Shown here: positions 1-5,119 of the stretch, one piece after another
How positions within the stretch are numbered: position 1 is the first letter of the stretch
Layout of the letters: each line of letters opens with the position of its first letter
NCBI GenBank assembly: GCA_964477125.1
Contig: CAYZCZ010000033.1
Location: 1-6,674 of the forward strand
DNA from: DALYDK01 sp964477125
GTDB lineage: Bacteria; Patescibacteriota; Saccharimonadia; Saccharimonadales; CAIOMD01
Length of the DNA stretch: 6,674 nt
Direction: 5' to 3'
Notes under the pieces: model-generated
Told to the model about the DNA's origin: nothing
Databases searched by the model: none
What the model saw: only the letters and a program-made list of their open reading frames with translations
Made by a program: the position numbers and the translations under genes

Positions 1-1
1 G

Positions 2-661
2 CGCAAATGGGACTATCTTGTAGCCCAACGCCCTAATGCCATTATTGCCAACAGCGCCTATATAAAAGGTAAGATTAAAGAATATTACGATCGTGATTCG
101 ACCGTTATTCACCCTCCAGTAGATATTGAAAGGTTCAAGCAAAAGGGCCAAAGTGAACGTAACGGCCTGGTAATAACCGGCAGACAAGTCCCATATAAAA
201 AATTTGATCTAGCAATACAGGCTTCTATTGAACTACAGCTTCCATTGACAGTAATTGGCAATGGCCCAATGCATGAACAACTCGTAAAAATGGCAATTGA
301 GCATAAAAATATAAAGTTCTTAACTAACGTATCAGATGCCCAGCTACCAAAGCTACTTGCCAAGGCACAATTGTTTTTATTCCCAGGTGTAGAAGATTTT
401 GGCATTGCTCCAGTAGAGGCCTTGGCTAGCGGTACTCCGGTGATTGCCTACGGTAACGGAGGCGCCACAGACTACGTAAAGCCTGAAAACGGCATACTAT
501 TTAAGCGTCAAACCGTTAAGGATTTATGCAAAGCAATTAATAAAGGCCTAAAAACGAACTGGAATGAAAAAGAAATTGCTAATTCAGTAAAAGAATTTAG
601 CGAAGACAATTTCAAAAAAAATATCTCAAAATTCATTAAGGACCAAGTTACTCACAAATAA
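2..661 (+). CDS. Glycosyltransferase family 4 protein, 3' part (N-terminus outside window)
   Basis: The reading frame is open from base 2 and gives 219 residues ending in TAA, so the gene begins upstream of the window. It is the C-terminal half of a GT-B fold, retaining glycosyltransferase of the GT4 type. Visible hallmarks are the inter-domain stretch IANSAYIKGKIKEYYDRD (about residues 14-31 of the fragment), the HPPVDIERF segment after it, the GRQVPYKKFDLAIQA loop, and the nucleotide-sugar-binding PGVEDFGIAPVEALASGTPV region with the EX7E pair at fragment residues 131 and 139. The first in-frame ATG in the second half (position 269) is not the start, because family homology runs well upstream of it. 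The ANS...PPVD pattern resembles mannosyltransferases of surface polysaccharide pathways, but the donor and acceptor cannot be read from the sequence. It is probably a cytoplasmic or membrane-peripheral enzyme making envelope glycans. It converges with the surface-protein gene, 5 bp away. Confidence 0.93.
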   Translation, partial: RKWDYLVAQRPNAIIANSAYIKGKIKEYYDRDSTVIHPPVDIERFKQKGQSERNGLVITGRQVPYKKFDLAIQASIELQLPLTVIGNGPMHEQLVKMAIEHKNIKFLTNVSDAQLPKLLAKAQLFLFPGVEDFGIAPVEALASGTPVIAYGNGGATDYVKPENGILFKRQTVKDLCKAINKGLKTNWNEKEIANSVKEFSEDNFKKNISKFIKDQVTHK

Positions 662-675
662 AATACCTAGGTATT
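662..675. terminator. Possible bidirectional terminator in the convergent gap
   Basis: AATACCTAGGTATT is a perfect 14-bp palindrome directly after the glycosyltransferase stop codon. It contains the TAG stop of the oppositely oriented surface-protein gene. In RNA it could form a 5-bp AU-rich stem with a CUAG loop. In the minus direction it is followed by TTTATTTG, a loose U tract. In the plus direction the following sequence is only moderately T-rich. The stem is weak for an intrinsic terminator, so this is tentative and rests mostly on its position between two converging genes. Confidence 0.3.
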
Positions 676-3168
676 GCGATATTTTCTATTACTTAGGTAA
701 ATCACCAAGCTTATTAGACCAATAATAAATGCAAATATAATAATGGCTTTTGCTGGGTTAGATTTAATTTTTGTTTGATTATCACCCAGTACATTTGTAG
801 ACCCAACTTCATCTGTATTAGTAGTAGCAACATTGCCTTCTGGCTTTGGTGTGCCAATCGGTTTAGTGTCAGTGAATTCATCAACATAAGCTACGTTACG
901 ATCAGTATCTTGTGTTGGTTTAGTAATAGTTGTTGCTGTGCTAGTTTCAATCGATTTTACAACTGGTGATATTAAGCTAGAAACTAAATTATTCGGCACC
1001 ATTAAGGTAGTATCTAATATTGTTTTTTGTTCCGTTAATATCGTCAAAGTAACCAGATCGGTTGTAACAATTGGTGTTTCTATCTTAGCCAGCTTTGCAA
1101 CATTCACCCATGCAATTTCACTTTCCTGTGTTTCTTTCTGAGCAATAAAACCATATTTACTATCAACATCGTCTTTCGTATTTTCTATAAATATTTCTTT
1201 GTTATTAGTTACATCTAGTAAGTTATTATCTTCATCATAAACTTTATATACTGTTCCGTCTGGATATTCGTTATTTAACAAAAAGTTTACAGTATCTTTG
1301 TTAATATCTTTTATCTGAACGTTGGGTTTTTCGAACTTAACCACATTATTTACTTGCTGTTTATGCACTATGTTAAGTTCATGAATAGCCTTAGAATTTT
1401 GGCCGTCAAACGACTCTACCTCAAGTACAACTAACCCGTTATAGTCAGTGCTATATTCACAGCTTGCATTGGGCTGAACATCTTCAATATCCCATATGCC
1501 ATCGTCGTTACAATCCCATTTATATTTTGTTATATAACTATTCGTGTCATACGAATCACCAGCCGAAAGCATAACAGTATTTTCACCATTGTATTCACTA
1601 TTAATAATTGCAATTGGTGAGCTAGTAACTTGTTTTGTTAGCTGTTGAATGCCAGTGCCAATATCGTCAAGCTTATTAAGCGTAACCACATTACCACCGG
1701 TTGCTTTTGCCACTTCGTTATATTCTGGTATGGCCTGCACATTGCCCGTAACTGCATCTGGCAAAACCAAAAAGCTCACCGCTACTGGGTCAAGCTCTAA
1801 CAGTTCCCTAAGAACATATTCTTTATCCATATTTGGGTTTGGAAACACATATTCTGGACTTGGTTTGGCATTGGTAACTACAATAAAGTTTTTGTTGGTA
1901 GTTGGTACATTTCTGCCATATTGCTTTTGAGTTATAACTGCTTGATGCAATCCGTTATAAAGCGGGGAATAACCAGTTTTATGTGGCGACATCGTGTTAT
2001 TGGTCATAAGCAAATTAGATAAATCCCTAGCCTGCACTAATAATGGGGCTGGTGAATACGCAAAATTTTCTTGAAAATAGGCAGGTTCGGTATATTTATT
2101 GGCATATTTAGTAAATCTTACTTGGGTGTTTTTTCCATTAAATAGGTTCTGTGCAATAGCATCCCTATTTAAACGGATATAGCTTTGTGATCCTGCCATA
2201 GATCCAGAAATATCCATAACCAGTGTGATGTCATTATCCCTATTGTTCGCTGAATAGTTAATTGTATAGTTATTGTTTTTATCTAAAAACGATTGTGGAG
2301 ATATTTTCGATGCTATTTCGTTAGCAGAAGAGGGAATCCATTTACCTTGGTAAATGTCTGAATGAGTCCTGTCCATAAACTTATCAGCCAATAACCTCAG
2401 AGGTGTCAATTGGGCATCAACATGCATACTAATACTTTGTCCTGAACAAATAGGGTCAGCAAAGTCACACCAGCTTCCCACCCTGTCTTTCATGTCGTCC
2501 GGAATATACTTTTCTCTGGCTCCTAATATTCCTTTAGAAATTCTTAGCGAATTACCACGCAACCAAGGACCTTTGTTTAGTACAAAACTTCCTTCATGCC
2601 CATTTAGTTTTGGGTCTCCATAAAATGCCGTATAGCGGATATGGCTACGTTCTTGGGACGTTAGTTTAAACAATGTTTCACCTGTAATTTGGGCGCCTTG
2701 CGAATATCCACCTAATATAAGTTCTTGGTCTGGGCATTCGGCAATTTTATCTTTTATATAACCGGTAAGTTCCTCTGTGCCGTCTTTTACACTTTCATAA
2801 TACAAATTAACCGAGTCGCTTCTATGGCTAGCCGGCTCAACCATGCTAGGCATTACGCTTACTGCCTTATACCCATAGTTATTGTATTTCCCGGCAAAAT
2901 CATGCAAAGAAACAAACTCCTTCGTCAACCCCGGCAACTTAGCATCAACCTCCTTAAAAAACGCTATTGATTGCTTTTCGGTATCTAAAGCACCAGAAGT
3001 GCTTAGTATTTTTTCATCCGTTATGTCTCCACTATTTTGTCCTGAGCCACGTGAAAATATTAAAGATATATCCTTACAACCATCGTCCAAAGCTATAACC
3101 TGACCAAATATAGTAAATTGGCTTAAAACAATGCTAAAAACAAAGATTGATAGAGCAAATTTCTTCAT
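667..3168 (-). CDS. Secreted, membrane-anchored cutinase-like esterase with VWA and PKD-like domains
   Basis: The protein has 833 residues. A signal peptide (1-26, likely cut after VIA) precedes a cutinase-fold domain at about 30-270. This domain shows the nucleophile motif GGYSQGA (S156), a CDFADPIC loop giving D238, and H249 in SMHVDA, which together match the cutinase Ser-Asp-His triad. Cysteines C31/C145 and C234/C241 match the two classical cutinase disulfides. A VWA domain follows at about 311-515, starting DITLVMDISGSM (D319, S321, S323). A PKD-like module lies at about 523-601, around YKWDCNDDGIWD, with C553/C570 as a possible extra disulfide. A beta-rich, possibly Fn3-like stretch spans about 605-700, then a Thr/Pro-rich stalk, and a C-terminal membrane helix (about 807-826) with a basic tail. 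The expected role is a cell-surface ester hydrolase with an adhesive arm. The substrate is unknown. The start follows the upstream gene's stop by 1 nt, so translation is probably coupled. Domain calls are by eye. The esterase call is strong and the Fn3 call weak. Confidence 0.9.
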   Translation of the reverse strand: MKKFALSIFVFSIVLSQFTIFGQVIALDDGCKDISLIFSRGSGQNSGDITDEKILSTSGALDTEKQSIAFFKEVDAKLPGLTKEFVSLHDFAGKYNNYGYKAVSVMPSMVEPASHRSDSVNLYYESVKDGTEELTGYIKDKIAECPDQELILGGYSQGAQITGETLFKLTSQERSHIRYTAFYGDPKLNGHEGSFVLNKGPWLRGNSLRISKGILGAREKYIPDDMKDRVGSWCDFADPICSGQSISMHVDAQLTPLRLLADKFMDRTHSDIYQGKWIPSSANEIASKISPQSFLDKNNNYTINYSANNRDNDITLVMDISGSMAGSQSYIRLNRDAIAQNLFNGKNTQVRFTKYANKYTEPAYFQENFAYSPAPLLVQARDLSNLLMTNNTMSPHKTGYSPLYNGLHQAVITQKQYGRNVPTTNKNFIVVTNAKPSPEYVFPNPNMDKEYVLRELLELDPVAVSFLVLPDAVTGNVQAIPEYNEVAKATGGNVVTLNKLDDIGTGIQQLTKQVTSSPIAIINSEYNGENTVMLSAGDSYDTNSYITKYKWDCNDDGIWDIEDVQPNASCEYSTDYNGLVVLEVESFDGQNSKAIHELNIVHKQQVNNVVKFEKPNVQIKDINKDTVNFLLNNEYPDGTVYKVYDEDNNLLDVTNNKEIFIENTKDDVDSKYGFIAQKETQESEIAWVNVAKLAKIETPIVTTDLVTLTILTEQKTILDTTLMVPNNLVSSLISPVVKSIETSTATTITKPTQDTDRNVAYVDEFTDTKPIGTPKPEGNVATTNTDEVGSTNVLGDNQTKIKSNPAKAIIIFAFIIGLISLVIYLSNRKYRNT

Positions 3169-3169
3169 T

Positions 3170-3652
3170 TTATTCCAGGCTCAAAGTAAGATTTTTACTC
3201 TTTTCATCAACTCCTAGTGTCATATTAATCTTAATACTGCCTTTATTTCCTATAAATTCACAGTAATATATATCTGATTCATTGTTACACCTGCTGAGTC
3301 TTTCTTCTGTAATAGTGAACCCAGCGTTAGAAAGTATTTTACGAGCAAGGCTGACATCATTAACGGGATCCTTATTTGAATTATCTAAATTATCAAATGT
3401 TTTATTTAAAACTGGACAAGCTTCATCTACACCGGCAGTGAAGCAGAACATACCCTTATAACCTGTTACGCTAAACTCTTTTGTGAGTTTCCAATCGCTA
3501 GGTATTTCTAGCTGGTTATACGCTTTTTGCAAATCATTATAGTTTGGCCTTTGGCTTTCGTAATATAACCAACCAACGCATGCAAAACCAGCCACCACGG
3601 CAAGTATTATTAGTAAAATTTTAACTGGTCGATTTTTTAAAAATTGTTTCAT
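3170..3652 (-). CDS. Small single-pass membrane protein, extracytoplasmic domain with two cysteine pairs
   Basis: I do not recognise a named family for this 160-residue protein. A basic N-terminus (MKQFLKNRPVK) precedes one hydrophobic segment at about 11-31, which looks like an uncleaved signal anchor with no clear AxA site. The remaining roughly 130 residues would then lie outside the membrane. They contain an amphipathic stretch (DLQKAYNQLEIPSDWKL) and four cysteines in two equally spaced pairs, C70/C79 and C122/C131, suggesting two small disulfide loops. The stop codon lies 1 nt before the ATG of the cutinase-like gene, so the two are almost certainly co-transcribed and translationally coupled, which suggests a shared surface function. 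The region before its ATG has only a weak GAG-like Shine-Dalgarno. A secreted partner, chaperone or inhibitor of the esterase is possible but is not shown by the sequence. Confidence 0.82.
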   Translation of the reverse strand: MKQFLKNRPVKILLIILAVVAGFACVGWLYYESQRPNYNDLQKAYNQLEIPSDWKLTKEFSVTGYKGMFCFTAGVDEACPVLNKTFDNLDNSNKDPVNDVSLARKILSNAGFTITEERLSRCNNESDIYYCEFIGNKGSIKINMTLGVDEKSKNLTLSLE

Positions 3653-3678
3653 CGTTTTCTCATTTAAATTTAAGTTTA

Positions 3679-3707
3679 ATTATGAATAACCCCATATCCA
3701 AAAGCAA
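3679..3707 (-). promoter_or_regulatory. Candidate promoter for the small membrane protein / cutinase-like operon
   Basis: On the minus strand a -35-like TTGCTT (3707-3702) is followed after 17 bp by CATAAT (3684-3679). This places a start near 3672 and leaves a 5' UTR of about 20 nt before the ATG at 3652. The -10 is a good match (5/6) but the -35 is poor. It lies about 50 bp downstream of the left repeat copy, so that copy would sit upstream of the promoter rather than over it. Confidence 0.4.
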
Positions 3708-3753
3708 ATAGTTTATCCCAAAATCCAACCCACTTTTCCACCACCCTTTCCGT

Positions 3754-3789
3754 CCTCACTTTTCTCACGATCGTGAATAAAGTGAGGAT
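3754..3789. repeat. Left copy of 30-bp direct repeat, inside a 34-bp near-palindrome (putative operator)
   Basis: Bases 3760-3789 are identical to 4318-4347. The core TCACGATCGTGA (3765-3776) is a perfect 12-bp palindrome. Concentric outer arms CCTCACTTT (3754-3762) and AAAGTGAGG (3779-3787) extend it to 34 bp with only two mismatched base pairs. It begins 2 bp after the regulator's stop codon (reading the minus strand) and lies about 100 bp upstream of the small membrane protein gene. In RNA it could fold into a hairpin at the 3' end of the regulator transcript, but no U tract follows, so an intrinsic terminator is unlikely. A dimeric DNA-binding protein site is the better fit. Confidence 0.75.
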
Positions 3790-3791
3790 AT

Positions 3792-4298
3792 TTATACTTT
3801 TTTTGCCTCGTACACCTTAACGTATTCTTCTAATCCGCTGTATTTAATCTCGTCTTTTAAGTGTTCCCGGTAGTCTAGCCTGCTAGTCCAGGTACTTTTT
3901 TGTACTTGCTCGAACCCTAAATCTTTTAACACTAGCCTTAGCCTATCTCGTTTGGGCCGTTCGGTCTCGGGAATATCAAATATCACCATTAATACTGTAT
4001 TTTTATCTAGCAAGCTTGGCTCGTATGGCTCTATTTGGGACCGTCCTAATGCTGTTAGTTTGGGCGTTCCGTTATCGTCTATTGCTACCCAGCCACGTTT
4101 TATAGCCCTGTAATATGCATTTTGCAGGCTTTTTTTGCTTACGGTCTTTTTGTTGCGGATGATTTTTTCCAAATCGTCCATAAATACTGTGGTTTTAAAT
4201 GCCAGTTTTAGGTTTGCATCTGTATACGGAACCAAACCCTCTAATACATATTTTATTGCCGATTCTGGAAGTTGCTTGTTAGATAGTGCCCTTTTCAT
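3792..4298 (-). CDS. PaaX-like / Cas2-like winged-helix protein (probable autoregulator)
   Basis: From the preferred ATG at 4298 the protein has 168 residues. Residues about 30-92 look like a winged helix: KKSLQNAYYRAIKRGWVAIDDNGTPKLTALGR has the recognition-helix and wing pattern of PaaX-type repressors. Residues about 100-165 form the ferredoxin-like domain shared by the PaaX C-terminus and Cas2, beginning TVLMVIFDIPETERPKRDRLR and continuing GFEQVQKSTWTS. D108 sits where Cas2 carries its conserved Asp. Automated pipelines often label such proteins Cas2, but there is no cas1 and no CRISPR array here and a DNA-binding half is attached, so a transcriptional regulator is likelier. An upstream ATG at 4316 is possible but would place the promoter's -10 box inside the coding region. 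The gene is bracketed by two identical palindromic repeats, one covering its -35, which supports autoregulation. Family call good, function inferred. Confidence 0.85.
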   Translation of the reverse strand: MKRALSNKQLPESAIKYVLEGLVPYTDANLKLAFKTTVFMDDLEKIIRNKKTVSKKSLQNAYYRAIKRGWVAIDDNGTPKLTALGRSQIEPYEPSLLDKNTVLMVIFDIPETERPKRDRLRLVLKDLGFEQVQKSTWTSRLDYREHLKDEIKYSGLEEYVKVYEAKKV

Positions 4299-4305
4299 AT
4301 TTACA

Positions 4306-4335
4306 ATTATACCCACATTTTCTCACGATCGTGAA
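4306..4335 (-). promoter_or_regulatory. Promoter of the PaaX/Cas2-like gene, overlapped by the palindrome; leaderless
   Basis: A perfect TATAAT occupies 4311-4306 on the minus strand. A -35-like TTCACG (4335-4330) lies 18 bp upstream and is part of the TCACGATCGTGA palindrome. The ATG at 4298 starts 7 nt after the -10, so transcription should begin at or within a base of the start codon. No Shine-Dalgarno is possible in that space. Binding of a dimer to the palindrome would block RNA polymerase, fitting repression by the product itself. Confidence 0.65.
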
Positions 4336-4347
4336 TAAAGTGAGGAT
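4318..4347. repeat. Right copy of 30-bp direct repeat (putative operator over regulator promoter)
   Basis: This copy is identical over 30 bp to 3760-3789 and in the same orientation, offset by 558 bp. It contains the palindrome TCACGATCGTGA at 4323-4334. The right outer arm AAAGTGAGG (4337-4345) is kept, but the left arm is degraded where it runs into the promoter spacer. It lies directly upstream of the regulator's -10 box, between that gene and the end of the 108-residue protein gene. Confidence 0.8.
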
Positions 4348-4383
4348 TTGTTAATGATGAGGAAGAGAGCTTTGGGGTTTGGT

Positions 4384-4710
4384 TTAGCGGTTACTTCTGG
4401 CTACAAGAGCGTATTGCAAAAAGTAATTGTCTATTGCTTGTTCATCACTGGCGTTATTGCCATATATAACGCTTAAAAACTGGTCTTTGGACCTTAGAAC
4501 CTCTTTTGTCCTGGGTGATTTACTAGCAACCAGTACGTCAGTAGTTGCATCAAACAAGTCTATCGCCCTGGCTACAGCCATTTCGGTAGCTTCGCTGTCG
4601 CCACGCCTATTTGCACTAAACGACCGGCCAACTTCACTATATATGTTCCCCATTTGTTCAAAAATGGTCATTTTGGCCCATTTGTTTCTGTCTACAGCAT
4701 AGTTAGTCAT
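4384..4710 (-). CDS. Small conserved helical protein (108 aa), partner of the DUF5674 gene
   Basis: This is a 108-residue soluble protein with no signal peptide or membrane helix, probably all-helical. The opening block NKWAKMTIFEQMGNIYSEVGRSFSANRRGD and the later blocks AVARAIDLFDATTDVL, SPRTKEVLRSKDQFLSVIYG and IDNYFLQYALVARSNR resemble an uncharacterised small protein I recall from several Patescibacteria genomes, though no function is known to me. Its ATG lies inside the end of the upstream DUF5674 gene: the two share ATGACTAA (an 8-nt overlap), so translation is very likely coupled and the proteins may act together. No Shine-Dalgarno is visible before the ATG. The gene ends 36 bp before the right repeat copy, and no clear terminator is seen in that gap. 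Confidence 0.85.
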   Translation of the reverse strand: MTNYAVDRNKWAKMTIFEQMGNIYSEVGRSFSANRRGDSEATEMAVARAIDLFDATTDVLVASKSPRTKEVLRSKDQFLSVIYGNNASDEQAIDNYFLQYALVARSNR

Positions 4711-5047
4711 TTGTTACAGTTTCATTTATAAGTTTAATAATCATACCCCGTATTGTGGCATCGTTTATATAACGCGACATGTTATTTGCGCTTGGACGTA
4801 TGTTTATCATGGAATCAAATTCAATAAAATCATCACTACCATATTTATTAGGATATAGGTTTATTCCCCACAGATTAGCCTGTTGGCTTCCTTGCTCCAA
4901 TAACAGCTGTTCTTCATCGACATGCATTTCGGCATCTACAACTACTATTTTCTTTTCTATATCCACCACAGCCTTAACCAAACCACCATACATTTTTTCG
5001 GCCATTTCACTAAGTTGGCTAACGGTAATATTTTCAATCTGTTTCAT
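4703..5047 (-). CDS. DUF5674 family protein
   Basis: This is a 114-residue cytoplasmic protein. The pattern LSEMAEKMYGGLVKAVVDIEKKIVVVDAEMHVDEEQLLLEQGS, followed by LWGINLYPNKYGSDDFIEFDSMINIRPS, matches what I remember of DUF5674, a short protein of unknown function frequent in candidate phyla. Acidic and aromatic residues cluster in the central part (HVDEEQLLLEQG, DDFIEFDSM), and the family is often full length at this size. It is the first gene of a two-gene operon and overlaps the following 108-residue gene by 8 nt. The start at 5047 is supported by an extended -10 box ending 6 nt before it, implying a leaderless mRNA. It is divergent from glmS across 72 bp. The biochemical role is unknown. 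Confidence 0.85.
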   Translation of the reverse strand: MKQIENITVSQLSEMAEKMYGGLVKAVVDIEKKIVVVDAEMHVDEEQLLLEQGSQQANLWGINLYPNKYGSDDFIEFDSMINIRPSANNMSRYINDATIRGMIIKLINETVTND

Positions 5048-5053
5048 ATAGCA

Positions 5054-5062
5054 ATTATAACA
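5054..5062 (-). promoter_or_regulatory. Extended -10 promoter of the DUF5674 operon, leaderless
   Basis: The minus strand reads TGTTATAAT (5062-5054), an exact extended -10 element. The ATG at 5047 begins 6 nt after it, so the transcript should start at the start codon. No good -35 is seen at 16-18 bp, as is common when a TGn motif is present. No Shine-Dalgarno can fit in this space. Confidence 0.65.
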
Positions 5063-5085
5063 TCAGTTATTACTGCTAATTACTT

Positions 5086-5091
5086 TATACT
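5086..5091 (+). promoter_or_regulatory. Candidate -10 box for glmS
   Basis: TATACT (5/6 to consensus) lies 28 nt upstream of the glmS ATG, giving a predicted start near 5098 and a short leader that holds the Shine-Dalgarno. No convincing -35 was found at the usual distance. The short leader leaves no room for a glmS ribozyme. It is divergent from the DUF5674 promoter about 30 bp away. Confidence 0.35.
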
Positions 5092-5105
5092 AAATACTAT
5101 CTATC

Positions 5106-5113
5106 AAAAGGAG
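5106..5113 (+). promoter_or_regulatory. Ribosome binding site of glmS
   Basis: AAAAGGAG sits 6 nt before the ATG at 5120, a canonical Shine-Dalgarno with good spacing. It fixes the glmS start and contrasts with the apparently leaderless starts of the neighbouring minus-strand operons. Confidence 0.85.
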
Positions 5114-5119
5114 TAAAGT

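Noticed and set aside
85..96. A third near-copy of the palindrome (TTACGATCGTGA, 11 of 12 matches)
   Set aside because: It lies inside the glycosyltransferase and encodes the conserved YDRD of the family, so protein constraint explains it. None of the repeat's flanking sequence is present.
109..405. A 98-codon open frame on the minus strand
   Set aside because: It is antisense to the glycosyltransferase, whose frame carries conserved motifs throughout this stretch.
3754..3787. An intrinsic terminator for the regulator gene
   Set aside because: The hairpin could form, but on the minus strand it is followed by ACGGAAAGGG with no U tract, and the same core recurs upstream of the regulator, where termination makes little sense.
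3792..4298. A CRISPR-Cas locus, suggested by the Cas2-like domain and flanking repeats
   Set aside because: There are only two repeat copies, 558 bp apart with a gene between them, and no spacer-sized units. No Cas1 or effector is present, and the protein has a winged-helix half typical of PaaX-type regulators.
5048..5119. A glmS ribozyme or riboswitch leader
   Set aside because: The whole intergenic gap is 72 bp and the predicted leader is about 22 nt, too short for the glmS ribozyme, and none of its structure is seen.
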